From Tetmemena sp. SeJ-2015 (lineage: Eukaryota > Ciliophora > Spirotrichea > Sporadotrichida > Oxytrichidae): a DNA stretch of 64,000 nt. The stretch lies in assembly GCA_027382625.1 (NCBI GenBank), contig JAJKFJ010022002.1:62001-126000 (forward strand), in the 5' to 3' direction. The notes under the pieces were generated by a model. It was not told the DNA's origin. It did no database searches and was given only the letters and a program-made list of their open reading frames with translations. The position numbers were made by a program, and so were the translations under genes. This document shows positions 48,356 to 61,051 of the stretch, one piece after another. How positions within the stretch are numbered: the first letter of the stretch is position 1; every line of letters begins with the position of its first letter.

Positions 48356-50700
48356 TCATGTTTATATTTACTTGCTTTCTTTTAAACTTAAAACATGATA
48401 ATGTCCTTGATATAATGCACCAGCCTATAGAGAGCTTATCCTTATTTTTGTCTCTCTTCTCTTCATTGTTGGCTTGTTATTAATCGCTAACCTTTTCTGC
48501 TATTCCATTTTTTGTTCCTCTTTCTCTTCTATAAGAACATTTTCCCAGTCTATCATCTTCTCCATGAGGACATTATTCATAGCACACTTTATGAATTCAT
48601 TAAATCTAAGGACACCCTTATCAGAGTCGTCCACTCCTGTCGCCTTTTGATAGATGGCATGAATTTTCCAATCAGATCGTTGAGGATCCACTTTCTTAAT
48701 GATCTTGCGGAACTCTCTAAAAGTAATAGAGCCATCACCGTCGTGATCAAAGACTTTAAATATCTTCCCATAGTACTCTTTAGCTTCTTCAGAGAACCTA
48801 ATTGACATCTTCATTCCAAGATCCATAAACTTTCTCAATGATATCTTGAACTCATACTTCTCTCTAAAAAGCTTTTTCATTCCTCTAATCTTAATCATAA
48901 GCTATCCTTGCTTAAATTCTCCTTCTCTTGGTGAATCTTCCACCATAGTAAGAGCACCAAAGTATTTCCTAAAGAAGTCTTCTTTGTCTAGAACTGAGAA
49001 AACGATCCCAGCATCTTCTGCTCCCAAGGTGCGCTCAAATTCTGTTTTAAACGTTTCATAAGGCAATGTACAGAGCAAGTTGTTGGCTTCATCTATTCCA
49101 AACTTGTCTATTAAAGCCTGCTCAACATTTCCTGCTAGTACATTCTAGCTCATTAGAGTTTTTAAGAATACTAGCATTGTGTAAAGCTCCCATTTCTCAT
49201 TTAGCTTTACCTCAACTTTAGGTTAATTTTCGATCAATAATTCAGAGTCAAAGATAAGATGCTTCTTTAGCTCTTCTTTTAGCGTGGCAGATGAATTATT
49301 GAAAACTCTAACGTATTTATCGAAGGCCGAGTGGAAATCTATGAAGATTCTCTCACAAGGAGTTGAAGTTTATCCATCAGTAGGAACCATGAAGATATTT
49401 TAGATGGACTCATTTGAAGCCTTCATAAGTTAGATATAGAATTCAAGTATCTCTCTACTGTAAGGAGGATTAGGTTCCTCAAACCCTAGAAACTTCTTGA
49501 AGAAATCGATGCGTTCATCCTCCTTTGAGTATTTCCTGACTGCGAGTAAGAACTCCTGACCCTTATGATCTGCTTTCTTCTTTGTGCCAAATCTTTAGAT
49601 GAGAAGAGTGTACACGAAGTCATCAAATTCAGTATTTATCTCTGCCTTGGTATTAATCTCTTGAGACTTCTTGATGTATATACCTTGAATAAGCTCCATC
49701 ATCTCTTACTTTGGCATTGGTTGATACAAAATATATGTTAAATTCACTAACTCTAAAATCGAATTTTCTTTTCTGTAGGTGTCATATCTTTGTAAGGCTT
49801 AAAAATCTGTTTAGTGCTGAGAATAGACTGCATCCAGATATTATCGTCCTCCCCATACTTGAATTTATTGGTGAACATTGACCAGCACCCGATAGCCTAA
49901 CTTGCTACCTCTTTAGTCTTTTCGAATACCTTTTCTGCCTTCCCTTTCCAATTATCCTGACTGCTACTCTAGCTATTGCTTTGACTTACAGGAGCTGATT
50001 CCTTGCTGTCATTTTAGAGATTCCCATCATGGTTATTTCTAGAGTAATCAAATGGATCAGGGGCTACCTTTGAAGTCTTTGTAGAAGGATTGGAACCAAT
50101 ATTGGGAGTTGTTGCCTAGCTGTTCTTAAAAGGAGAAAAATTATATCATTGAAAGATTTAAAGAGTCAATCCACTTTGGAAGTATAGATTCCTCTAACTA
50201 TCTAAATTTAATTTGCATATTAAGGAGAGTATATTAATTGTCGTTAGTAGATGGAACATTTGACTAATGCGACTGCATCAAATTTAGAAACGGATTAGAG
50301 TGCTGCTCCCTTTAGTTTAAATCCTTATGGTTTAAAGGTTTTTTCTTCTCAGATAGCTAAAGTTTTGGGCCACTAAATTTATAAATATTATAAAGCCCAA
50401 TTCTGCATTCAACTGCGAAGTCTGCTTTAAAAAAAAGAGTATTTGTAAATCTCAAGAGCTTTGTGAATGATTAGTGCTGTTAGTGATGAGCTATAATTGG
50501 TCTACTGTTATCATGAAAAGAGGAGAATCCTTGCTTCAACGGAAGGGAAGGAGAGAGATCAGTTACAATACTCGCGCCTTCTCTAATTGATGAATTCCTC
50601 TCTTATATAGATTAATCTTCCATATGTTCTGCTGCACTATTGCTTAAGCTATCACTGTCTAAAATTGTCTCCTTATTCCTTTCCTAGTTAATTAACTTTA
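48356..50700 (-). CDS. EF-hand calcium-binding protein
   Basis: Minus strand. A long intact segment from about 49690 to 48356 includes ELIQGIYIKKSQEINTK, DERIDFFKKFLGFEEPNPPY, ALIDKFGIDEANNLLCTLPY and a canonical EF-hand loop DHDGDGSITFRE (about 48740), followed by a weaker second hand (VDDSDKGVLRFNEF). In-frame TAG after KEEQKME is read as Gln, so the stop is TGA at 48356-48358. N-terminal segments include KAEKVFEKTKEVASQAIGCW and MFTNKFKYGEDDNIWMQSIL. Ser-rich open frames continue upstream to about 50700 (NSSIREGASIVTDLSPSLPL), perhaps the true N-terminus or a separate gene. Likely a Ca2+ sensor. Confidence 0.7.
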
Positions 50701-52193
50701 AAATATACAACCTGTCTATAATTAATGTCTTGATAGGGATTCTAATAAGGGAATCTATGAGTCCGGTGATTTAGATTCTGCTTGTTGCTTTAAAAATACT
50801 AAGAGCTCATTTTAAATATATAAAAATATGCTGACTGCTTGTTTATGCTTTCTTATCATTGTTTCTATATTCTCTAAACTTTTTCTTGACATTCAAATTC
50901 TTAAATTCTAAACTATGCATATATGAATGACATCCCAACTTGTGATGTCTAAATCATCCACTCGCTTTTAAAAAACTCATAATATAATCCTATTTATGCT
51001 TAGTGACTAATTATCTTTTAAGAGTCTGTTAAGAAATAAACTAGGGCTACTTATCTTAGTCTTTAGAAGTTTTAATCTCCCCTAAAGTTTATTCTAAATC
51101 TGCGCGGGACTCTTAACTCAGTGACTGTAAATTCTAATGTTGCAACTCACTCTTTATTAGATTATCAACTTGATTTTAGCTACTCAAGAAAAGAGTTAAA
51201 AATAAAGAGAATATATTGTGCAAGAAAGTGAAATTGTTTGCATTAGTCTTGGTGCGACTATTTACTCTCTCGTGATTGGTAGCAGCCAAAGCAGCTTGCA
51301 CTTCACTTTCATTATAATTGATATAAATTTTACAATTATTTTCGATTCCCATGGAATCTTAGTCTTGCTCAAATCCTTTCATCCTATCAACTATTTTATC
51401 TTATTTTGTTTGAGAATTGTTTAGGCCAAGATCAATATCATTCTTCTCTATCTCGTCATTACTTGCCTCGTATATATTACAGTTGAGAATTTATTGGATA
51501 ATTGAATAGATGCATTAAATAGAAAGGATTAAAGATTGACAGTAGGTCTTACAAATCTATTATAAATTAAATACCCTTGATAGAGTATTAAATTTTAAGA
51601 ATTTAAATCTTGACAATTGGGCTCAAAATATTATTTAAAAAATCGCAATTCATTTATTGATTACAAATAAGCTGTTTGAAGAAAAGAATATAAGCAGGAA
51701 TAAAATATTTTTGAACACTAAAAACTTATTCAAAATAATAAACCAACTTAATTAAATTCAAAGTTATATTTCTCTGTTGATTAGGATCATGAGTCGCTCC
51801 TTCATTCCACGAATTATTTCCAACTTACTCCAAATTTGAAAACGGACTGCTTTATTTCTCTTTCATCCCAGCGTTCTTTTCATATAATAACATTTATAAT
51901 AATTTGTTAAAAAAATTTCAGGAGAAGGCTACTGTATTTCTTTAAAAAAATTACAATATTATACTAGGAATACAATTTTCTTAGAATTGGCTTGATTGAT
52001 TGCGTTTCATATCCATAATAATAAAATAGCAATAAATTTATTGAATTTATATATTCAAAGACAAATTTTACCCTCATATTTAGATCAGCATATTTGGGAT
52101 TGGAGAATATGAATTAGATTAATCTAAATGCAACAGAGTTGTTAAAATACTTATATTGATATAGAGTGAGTGGCACAATAATTTTAAATATTA
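50700..52193. other. AT-rich interval with no supported gene
   Basis: Open frames near 50730-51170 (-) and 51218-51520 (+, hydrophobic, no ATG start) show no family resemblance. 51520-52190 is strongly AT-rich with nothing recognisable. Confidence 0.45.
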
Positions 52194-53470
52194 TCATAAG
52201 AGCGCTCTTGTACATTTCTTGTTTGAGTTAAGTGTAAAGCCTTCTTGGCAAGTGACGCATGTATTTCCATCTGAGCATGATATGCAATTGTCTATACTTT
52301 GGACGCAAGATGAACACTCACAAACTTTAAAATTCAATTAAATCTGAAATAATCATCTAGAAGTATTGACTGTGAGGGGAGAGTTGAGTTAGAATTTGCT
52401 TATAGGAAATAACCGTCTTAACACGAATAGCACGTGCCACCTGTGTTAGAGCAAGCACTGCATTTGGGGAAATTAATTTGGCAGCTTTTGCATCCTCCAG
52501 TTAACGCATTTTTGTAGTATCCCATAGAGCAAGTTGCACACCTCAAGTATTGTTGTTAATCTGTGTTGATACTTTAAAATTTTGTGTCATAAGGAAATAT
52601 TATTGATATCGGATATGCCAATATAGGTATATGTAGGACCATAGGAAGATAAATTTTCACAGGTTAAGCATCCTGGAAGAATATCTTAGCAGCTCATGCA
52701 TTTTTTGGTGGTTGCCATGACATAATCATCGCACTCGCATTGCTTCTTATGGTTATTCCAAATCCAATTTGACGACTGATCGCATGTACAAACTTTATAA
52801 ACAATGTCATTTTATTTCTACAAGTTCCATCATTTGAAAGGAGAGCTATTCCAGAAGTACAAGATGTGCAAACATTTGTGTCTTAGCAGGTATCGCAATA
52901 TCTCAGACTACTGCTGCAAGGTACGCAGAGTTGGCTTCCATCAGCTTGAGTTGCAAGAGTGTAGCCGTCGTAGCAAGCCAGGCATTGCTGACCATCGCAT
53001 CTTGCGCAGTTTCTGTCCATGTCGCATTTAGAGCAGAGTCCGTAATCAAGTTCTTTAAATACGAAGTTCATACTGAACTTTAAATTTAAAAGTCTAAAGC
53101 CCTCACCGCATTCTATGCATTTCTCAGCAACGTTGCAGCTCACACATCCTGAAGAATATAAATTAAAGAGGCACAAGGTTCACAATGGCCGTTTCCTTTA
53201 AGAACATAACCTCTTTGGCATTTCTTGCAAGTCATGAAGTCATCGCCACAACTTGCACAATAAGAATCAAAGCAATGTTCGCAAGTACTTCCTCTATATC
53301 CCATCTTAGATCCGCACTGCATCTAAGGAACTAACTTGTAACTTTAATGCATTTATTTTTGAGTTTATATATTAATTTTGTAAGCAGGCGCTAATGTAAC
53401 AATGATCAGAAGAATGGTAATTGCACTATTAATTATTGAATACCTCTTAAAATATTTTATGACTAATGTA
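52194..53470 (-). CDS. Cysteine-rich repeat protein, copy 2 (furin-like/VSP-like repeats)
   Basis: Starts with a hydrophobic signal-like segment after KYFKR (SIINSAITILLIIVTLAPAY, about 53455-53385). Then come CxxC-rich repeats: CEHCFDSYCASCGDDFMTCK, CQRGYVLKGNGHCEPC, CVSCNVAEKCIECGEGF, CARCDGQQCLACYDGY, and at the end CISCSDGNTCVTCQEGFTLN before TGA 52194-52196. This pattern is common in ciliate surface or secreted proteins. IESs separate the repeats. The start ATG is not found in frame; the frame may continue from the upstream multi-TM gene. Paralogue of the protein at 55682-57220. Confidence 0.7.
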
Positions 53471-53525
53471 GAGTTACTTTTTCCTGAATATCATTATGAT
53501 CTAATTCTCATTGAGTCTCACATTC

Positions 53526-55436
53526 ACACGCTCTTCATCATTTGAAATAATGAATTTATAAATTTATTATAGATATATACCCTTTCATCATTGCTTCCAC
53601 TGTTCATTCTGCAACGCTTGACAAGCACCACTATCATCTCTAACATCAAGAATACTAAATTCAGGAATCCTAGTGCCACAGCTCCTTCCTATAATTGACT
53701 TAATTGGTCTTGGCCAAGAGTGGCATTATTTGTCATTTGAAGGAATAAATATGGTAACACCTAATTCAAAGACAAATTTACAAATTATTTCCCTTTAACG
53801 CTTATTTAATTAACGAGTTCAACTGCATATCCGAAAATAATGGTGACTGGCTGCTGTCTGAGTGAGATAAATCTGTGAGCTCCAAACTGAGTCATGAATG
53901 CCTAGTTAGAGTGGAAAATAAGTTTCCCAAAGAAGGAGACTTCTCCCAACTCCTCTGCCTCGTTAGCCCTCTCAGTATCGGGAGGTAGCTCGATGCTCTT
54001 GCGGCGACATGAAAGTAGCAGCTTACTAATTAATATCAATCCCAAAATTATGGGCTTAATCGCAATGAAATTTTAGCTTCACATTGTAGAAATAAATGCT
54101 TACTTTATTTTTTATGAAACCAAGGTACGCCATATAAAGATCATAAGAGGTGAACTGTCCTTTATATTGATAGATGAGAGCTACCATATAGTTGAAGAAG
54201 GAAACCAAGAAGCACAGAATTTTGAGTGCTATCCCGAATATATTGATGAACTTTTAAGCAAAAGTGAGCTCCCTTACTAATCGGTTTTAGTTTTGAATGC
54301 TTTCATTTGTTCTTGAGGAGTCGTCTGTATCCCCATTTATGTTATCTTGATTCTATTTCTTGGTCATCTTGTTAAAATAAAAATGTAGTTATCTGCAAAT
54401 CTTGCTATTATTTATTAAAATTGTTGAAAATAGATGGTCTACTAGAAACCTGTTTGCTGGGGTGTTGCTAATCATCTAATCCACTAGCCATGAGATGGTT
54501 CTGGGATAGAGATTAACATAACGAACTTTATTTATTTTAAATATAGATCCATCGTAGAGTATTCTCCTCTCTGACTGGGATAAATTCTAATTGTCTGGAA
54601 GAGTCTTTTGAGGGGGCCCCATCGAATCAACAGCATTCTATTGGACACCTACGATATTGAAGTTAACTTTATATCAGCTTATCTAAAATTAATGCTTGGC
54701 AAGTTAACGTCTTCTATATTTATCTCCTCTTCGTAATCTTCGTCTCCTCCTCTCTTGCTATTGGTGACCGAGCTATCACCTCTCTTCCCGTGAGTGTTCA
54801 ATTGTCTAAGTCGCTCCTCTTTGGTACGCTTGTAGTAGTCCATTTAATCAGCAGGTTAGTTTTTGCGTATCCTACTCGTGCTGTTCAATATTGACTCTTC
54901 TAGATTCTGGTTCTTTGCACCCTTAAAATAAAGTAAAAGTGTAGATTATCTTAGCGATGCTTTATTCGTGCTAATCTTCTACATCTGCATCTAGCTGCTC
55001 CTCATCTTCATCCTAAGAACCGTAATCTAAAGTAGAAATTAAATGCATCACTACTCTTTACATATGTTATTTTCATTGAACATATCATAATAATGATTTT
55101 TTTATGTATAAATCTTGATTCTAGTCTTCTATTTTATCAGGTGTGTCATAGACGTGATCGAAATCCCTCGAGCGATCGTTACTTGAGCGGCGGTTCATCT
55201 AGTCTTGCAAAGGCACTATCGAGTTAAAATTTTCATCTCTAATGTAGTTGTAGTTAGAAGGGTTGCTCTATTGCAAAACTAATCATCTTTATCAACTTCA
55301 CATTTTTATTATGATTAGTAATCCATACAATTTAAGGATAGTGTTAGTTGGCAGAAGCTTCTTGGAAAGCGAGGTTGTCCTTATCAGGCGAGATTATGGT
55401 GTTCACGTGATCGTGAATTATGCTCTGAGTACTCAT
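53526..55436 (-). CDS. Multi-TM membrane protein, copy 2
   Basis: Minus ATG at 55436 (MSTQSIIHDHVNTIISPDKD), then a long polar N-terminal part rich in S, N, D and E (SNPSNYNYIRDENFNSIVPL, DYGSQDEDEEQLDADVED). From about 54350 it becomes hydrophobic: FINIFGIALKILCFLVSFFN, IKPIILGLILISKLLLSC, FMTQFGAHRFISLRQQP, and EGAVALGFLNLVFLMLEMIV near 53640. A repeat AATGATGAA suggests an IES near 53570; removing it gives NSGSNDEERVNVRLNENQII and bypasses the TGA at 53524. No channel filter seen. It shares its layout with the gene at 57226-58427. Confidence 0.6.
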
Positions 55437-55681
55437 TAATTTGAAAGTTTAAATTCTATACTCGATAATCACGCACCTAACTTAACTCACGAAAACTTCA
55501 AACCTAGCCAATTAAACCTTTTCATCTCATTTTTCTAGTTCTCATAAAAATTCAAAGAGTTTACTTTAAGTTAATTAGTGAGATCTTTGTCACTAAAATT
55601 CTGACTATTTTAAGCTCCTTGAAACATTATATGCTAGATGGAATAACTGGCTAAAATAAATTTGAAACAGAAACAGAATAC

Positions 55682-57220
55682 TCAGATAGGCTCGCAACTG
55701 CTGCCATCCGAAGAAACACGGAATCCATCATCGCAAGTCTTGCAGATGTCCTGCGTACTGCATTCAAAATCAATACCTTTTTTTAAAATGATGTCATTAT
55801 GATTCAGCACACTTGCTTATCGCTGATGAACACAGTGCACATTTAAATTCACTTCAAAAAAAGACAATGAATAAAAATTTAAATAGCTGGCCCGCAGCTG
55901 CTTAATAAATATAGGAATCATTCTCGCATTTAGTGCAACCTTAGCCGTATTTATCGCAAAGCTCGCAGTTTGGAATTGCTGACGAGCAATCTTAGCAACT
56001 CCCAGCAGATAAATTTAGGAATGCACCTGCTCCGCAGTCTAAACATTTTAAGTATGGATGTTGATTAGGGGCCACGTCAGGGGTACCTATATATACTTGT
56101 CCATAGATAAAAGACGTAGTATCTGAGCAATTTTAACACCCAGGGATGAGTTGATTTATAAAATATATTAATTATCTGATTACAGGCTGAGCACTAAAGA
56201 TTGGTGCTAACATATCTTTAATCAGTGTCACATTAGCAAGTTTCAAGTCCTGTAAATATTGAAGTACTTGCGTTGACGTCTTTAATTGACCATCCATTTC
56301 CTTAATCGCATTGGCATGTAACCTTAATATTTTTACTGAATGCAATGATTTAACAACCTCAATAGTTTATTATTAGCAAGTACGGAAATTCCAGAGGTAC
56401 ACTTTCGTGCATTAGTTAAGGTTGCATTCTTCGCAGTATGGGTGAATTTCTGAGCATTTCACACATTATGAGACTGGTAGTCTCAAGATAGTAGCCAGAG
56501 AAGCATGAAACACAATGTGTTGAGGAGCAAGCTTAGCAGCCATCTGTAGAGAAAAATCAGCACTAGCCATTGAAAATCAGTCTTACACTTAATTTTTGGA
56601 TTTAAAATTAATTCAAATATTAAACAAGTACGGATAAATAAGTGCTTTGGTTTTGAAAATTTGATTCATTATATTTTTATTCCCAAAAATTTTAAAATTT
56701 ACTTTACAGTCTATAGCCAGCGATGCAACTAGTGCAAGTACCGTCAACTCCACAGGTCAAGCACACTCCTGTCCTATCACAATCTAGGTTCTCTTAAAAC
56801 ACAAGATTGAACTCTATTTAATTAAAGGCACACTCCATTATCTTTGTCTGGGAAGTAGCCTCGTTGGCAATAAGTACAAAAATCTTTGCTGTCCTTGCAA
56901 GCTAGACAATTCTAGTCAGTGCAATCAACACAAACAGCTCTATCTATCGCTTATCCAAAAGCGCAAGATCTGTCAGGAATTGCTTTGCTGCCTGCTGCTA
57001 ACACTATTACAAATACTATGAACATCAACACTCCCATTAACTTAAAGTCATTTAAGAAATTTACAATTGATATTAGCATGGATCTTTTGAAGTACTTGCT
57101 TCTTCGAGGCTCCTCTTTCAACTAGTCAAACTTTAAATTATAGACATCGCTTTAGAAACTTAGCAATATATTTACAGACTTGTAAGGGTTGACATTTTAA
57201 CCTACTGACTCATTTCTCAT
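55682..57220 (-). CDS. Cysteine-rich repeat protein, copy 1
   Basis: Minus strand. A hydrophobic segment LMGVLMFIVFVIVLAAGSKA (about 57090-57030) again follows KYFKR. Then Cys-rich repeats: CVDCTDQNCLACKDSKDFC, CQRGYFPDKDNGVC, further C-x2-C blocks through 56900-55750, ending CSTQDICKTCDDGFRVSSDG SSCEPI at TGA 55682-55684. ATG 57220 (MRNESVGQ) or an internal Met near 57091 could start it. A GTAGG repeat would fuse it in frame with the multi-TM gene just upstream. Confidence 0.7.
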
Positions 57221-57225
57221 CCTGT

Positions 57226-58427
57226 TCAGCCTACAATTTCGTGGATATGAAGAGCAGCATTTCCCACATTTTCGAACATTGCAATTATTATCAATGCTAG
57301 AGAGTACTTATTAATTTCAGAGTGAATGAAGTAGGCTCTCAGTGTTGCGTTATTTGAACCCTCCACAAAGATTATTGGAATATTCTAGAGGAAAAACTCC
57401 AAACAGTTCTAAACTAAAATACTTTATGATCTATAAAGTAATTGAAGAAGATGTGGATTGGGAAATCACGCACAGATAGTAGTCGATAGAAACCAAACCA
57501 GCTCACTAGTGGCTAAAAGAAATAGAGGAGCATACCATGGACTGTGTTTTGTTGAAAAGTTTACCCATTTGGAATGTCTTCGTCTACTGTTTTCCTGCAA
57601 ATCAAATTCTAGCAAAGCTACGGAATAATTTGTTACAAAAAAGTAAATTGAAGCTAATAGGATGTAGTAAGGAGGATTAAGATGACCCTTAAAACTGAGA
57701 AGGCGATGAAGGCGTTATATAAACTCCAACTTGAGAACTGGTGTTTCATCGAATATAGAAGAATGCCCATCAAGTTCATGAATGAAAGTAAACTGCCTAA
57801 TAATCTGCAGAAGAATCTTATCTTGTCCATTATAGTCCATTTTAATTATTCAGGATTTAGCAAATTTAAATTTGCTAGGCTCTTCCTCCAGAGATGGTCT
57901 AAATGTGTGCGAGACTTGCTGGGTTTTAGGGGTGGGAACATCCTCGATACTTGATTGCTTGTACTTGACAGACCTTTCTCCAGGTCCGAAAATATCTGCT
58001 GTGTTAGAATTTTTTTACTATGTAATTTTTCCAGCTTTACCTCCCTTTCCTGCTTTGTCAATATCTTTTTGCTTCACACTTCGATTCAATCCATCACCTC
58101 TCTTCACACTCTAGTTCACTTTCTGATTGTCTTCAAATAACTTAGAACAAAATCATTCAAATTTGGTATTCAAAGTTCCCGCCCCTCGCTCTCTGATTAA
58201 AATACAAAGCTTTTGAAGTTTATTTTCTTAAAATTATTGGTGGCTGTGTGATTTAAATTGACTTATATCTGCTCCGGAGCAAGTTAGCTATCTCTATCTG
58301 TATCGACCTAATTTTAATTATTTCTGTCTTCATAGTCACCCTGTGTTCTTTATGTGTCGATCTCCACTCTGGAATACTGCTTATTGTCTTTAATTGACAT
58401 GTCATTTTGCTTTATTGAGGTATTCAT
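57226..58427 (-). CDS. Multi-TM membrane protein, copy 1
   Basis: Minus ATG at 58427 (MNTSIKQNDMSIKDNKQYSR). The polar N-terminal part is rich in K, S, Q and D (QKDIDKAGKGGKAGKITQQK, SSIEDVPTPKTQQVSHTF). From about 57870 on it is hydrophobic: PPYYILLASIYFFVTNYSVA, WYAPLFLLATSELVWFLSTT, and NKYSLALIIIAMFENVGNAA near 57265. The raw frame stops at TGA 57226-57228, only 5 bp before the next ATG. Transport function cannot be assigned. Confidence 0.6.
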
Positions 58428-59500
58428 TTCCTTAGTTTAAATAAAAACCATCATCAATGATAAGACTATGATGATATTAATTATAAGTATATCATAATTA
58501 ACTTAGTCGATTAAACGCCACTTGCAATTAAACTATAATTCTAAAATTAATAGCTAGATGACTTTCCTCTTATCACTAAATTTGGTAATTTTAAAATTTA
58601 GCATTTTTATCTATAACCTACTTTTAAGCTCAGAATTCTTAAGATTTAATCATAGGTAGATAAATTTAACTTTAATTTATGGAAGGCAGAAAACCGAATC
58701 AGACCTTCGTAGTTTTATAAAAAAGTAAATTGATTTTGAGTTTTTGGGAACACTCAAAGCGGGAAGTCTACTTTGGCGGGGCAACTTATATTTAAGTACT
58801 AAAATATTTCTGAATTGAAATTCAAGGAAATAGAGGAAGTTTCTACAGCTATTGGAAAACGAGCTATAAATATGCATGGCTAATGGATAAGTTAGCAAGA
58901 TCAATATTTAATACAGATCTTTATATAGGAAAATAACTCATTTTCTTATTTAGTACTATAAGTGCTGTTTTAAGAAATTGATTATAGGTAAGATAGAAAT
59001 AGTTTATCACGATTTAGTTAAGTTTAATTAAAACTTTGTGATAATATTATCTCACCTAATTTATATATGAATTATTAATTTCTAATAAAATGCAAGTCAT
59101 AAGAGTTTTAACTCATTTAAAGAAGCGCACTGAGTCCTTATACTGTCTCTAAAATATAAACTCAAGAAGGAGAATGAGAAAATTTTAAAGCGTCAAAGTA
59201 AGATTTAGAACTCTAAAATTTAAACTCTCTTAAAGAGATTCATCTAAGTTTTCAGGGTGGATTGACACATGTTTGCAAATTCTATATCAAAATGCCAACT
59301 ACAAGTACCTGAAATAAAGCAAGGTTAAGTTCTTACTAGCAACTTCTAAATACATTCATAAAATTTGAAAATCTTGACAGCTGCAGTACCTTCTAGACGC
59401 TTTTTAGATTTAATCTGTGCATTTTGCTATCACCTAATTCTATTTCACCCATATTATCTTTATTCCTAAATTTTTACTTTACTTTACTTTAATGCAGATC
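58428..59500. other. AT-rich interval upstream of the eEF1A-like gene
   Basis: No convincing gene. An ATG at 58680 starts MEGRKPNQTFVVLQKSK, faintly like the N-terminus of eEF1A, but the GxxxxGKS/T loop expected next is not visible anywhere in this interval. Confidence 0.4.
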
Positions 59501-60936
59501 TAAAATTAATTTCTTAAAAAAAAGAGAAAGAGAATAGGGAACTAGTTTTAGCTTTTCAATTGATAAGATTGAAACCGAGGAAAAGCAAATTACTCTAGTA
59601 GACACACCTGGCGCTAGAAGATTCATCAAAAACATAATTACTTTGAATTTAATTAATTTACTTTTTGATTTATTACTGGGTTGAGAATTGGAGATATTGG
59701 AGTGCTTGTAGTATCAGCTGCTAAAGAAGAATTTGAAGATGGGTTTAAAAGTGAGGCTACAACTCGAGATGGCATTTTGATAGCTTATACGAGTGGTATC
59801 CGACGAATTATAGTAGTTGTAAATAAGATGGACCATTACACTGTAAATTACTCCCAAAAAAGATTTAAATTACAATTTAGTAAATTATTTTATGAATGTA
59901 AAGATTCCAAGAGATAGAGGCAAAAGTCAAATCTCATATTTTGAAGGTAGGATTTAAAGAACACATGATTACTTTTATTCCTGTATCTGCTTGGAAAAAT
60001 GAGAATTTGATATAAAATAATCAGAATTTAAAAAGAATCACATTTTAAGCACATTTTTTTTTTAGCAATAGAGAGCTGTGAAAACTTATAATGGTATGAT
60101 GGACCAACGTTTATGTAGCTACTTTAATTAACCCCCATTTAAATTATGTACGATTTTTAAATGAATTTATCCATAAATGAAGAAGTTAGAGCTTAGCTAG
60201 AGTAACTGCCTTTCTGTTTCGAGATCTTTGACTCTTACAGAATCGGAGGAGTGGGAAATATTATTGCTGGCAAAGTTCTTCAAGGAACTATTCAAGAGCA
60301 AGAACCAGTTAAGCTTTTGCCAAACGAGAAGTTCTCTAAACTAAATAGTATTGAAAATTATTACAATCCTGTATAAAGAGCATACCCTGGAGATATAGTT
60401 GGCTTAAATATAAAAGGAATCTCCCTCAAAGATATAAAGAAGAGTCAGATATGTGTGGGTAATAAGCAAGATTAAGAAATAGCTGTGTAGGGGAATCGGG
60501 TTTACAGCTTTAATGCACAAATTATAGTAGTGAATATTGAAGGCACTATCAAGCCAGGAATGACCTTTGTTGTTGATGTTCACGCAACTCTATTTTTAAA
60601 TTTATCTTATAATTCTTATTATAGATATTTAAAACTCATGTGGGTTGTAGATTAACTAAACTAATTTCTAGAGTTGATAGGAAAACCTCTGAATTATTAC
60701 TAGATGATGGCATTTAGAGTTTAAAAGCAGGAGATATGGCTATTGTCGAGTTCAAACCTCAAAGAGCTTTCATCCTATCAAATATGGAATAACTAAGGTA
60801 AATTTTGCAATGTATTAGTTTATTTTTAAACTACCTGCTCTTGCAAGAATAAGCGTAAGGTTAGGAAAAGAATTAATTGCAGTTAAATTTTTATTCTTCA
60901 GTTGGCCAGACTAAAGCAGCTGCCTATGAAGACTGA
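59500..60936 (+). CDS. Diverged eEF1A-like translational GTPase
   Basis: Related to elongation factor 1-alpha and its paralogues (HBS1, eRF3). Seen: ERExxLVLAFSIDKIETEEK, G3 TLVDTPGARRFIKNI (about 59600), IGDIGVLVVSAAKEEFEDGF, G4 IVVVNKMDH (about 59815), FIPVSAWKNENLI, domain 2 FDSYRIGGVGNIIAGKVLQG and SFNAQIIVVNIEGTIKPGM, domain 3 THVGCRLTKLISRVDRKTSE, ending VGQTKAAAYED at TGA 60934-60936. The P-loop is not found. G3 has DTPGARR instead of the usual DAPGHRD. It is very AT-rich and diverged, so a specialised paralogue or a decaying copy are both possible. Confidence 0.65.
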
Positions 60937-61051
60937 ATATAAAAATCATCTATAATTAAAAAGTAATACGCTAAACTTCCCTTTAAAAAGCTGCTGTTTA
61001 AAATATTCCAGAGATACAGTAAATTTATAATAGATAATTTAATTCGTATTA

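Noticed and set aside
51218..51520. Hydrophobic plus-strand ORF as a membrane protein gene
   Set aside because: No ATG start, no homology, in AT-rich DNA where UGA-only stops give long chance frames.
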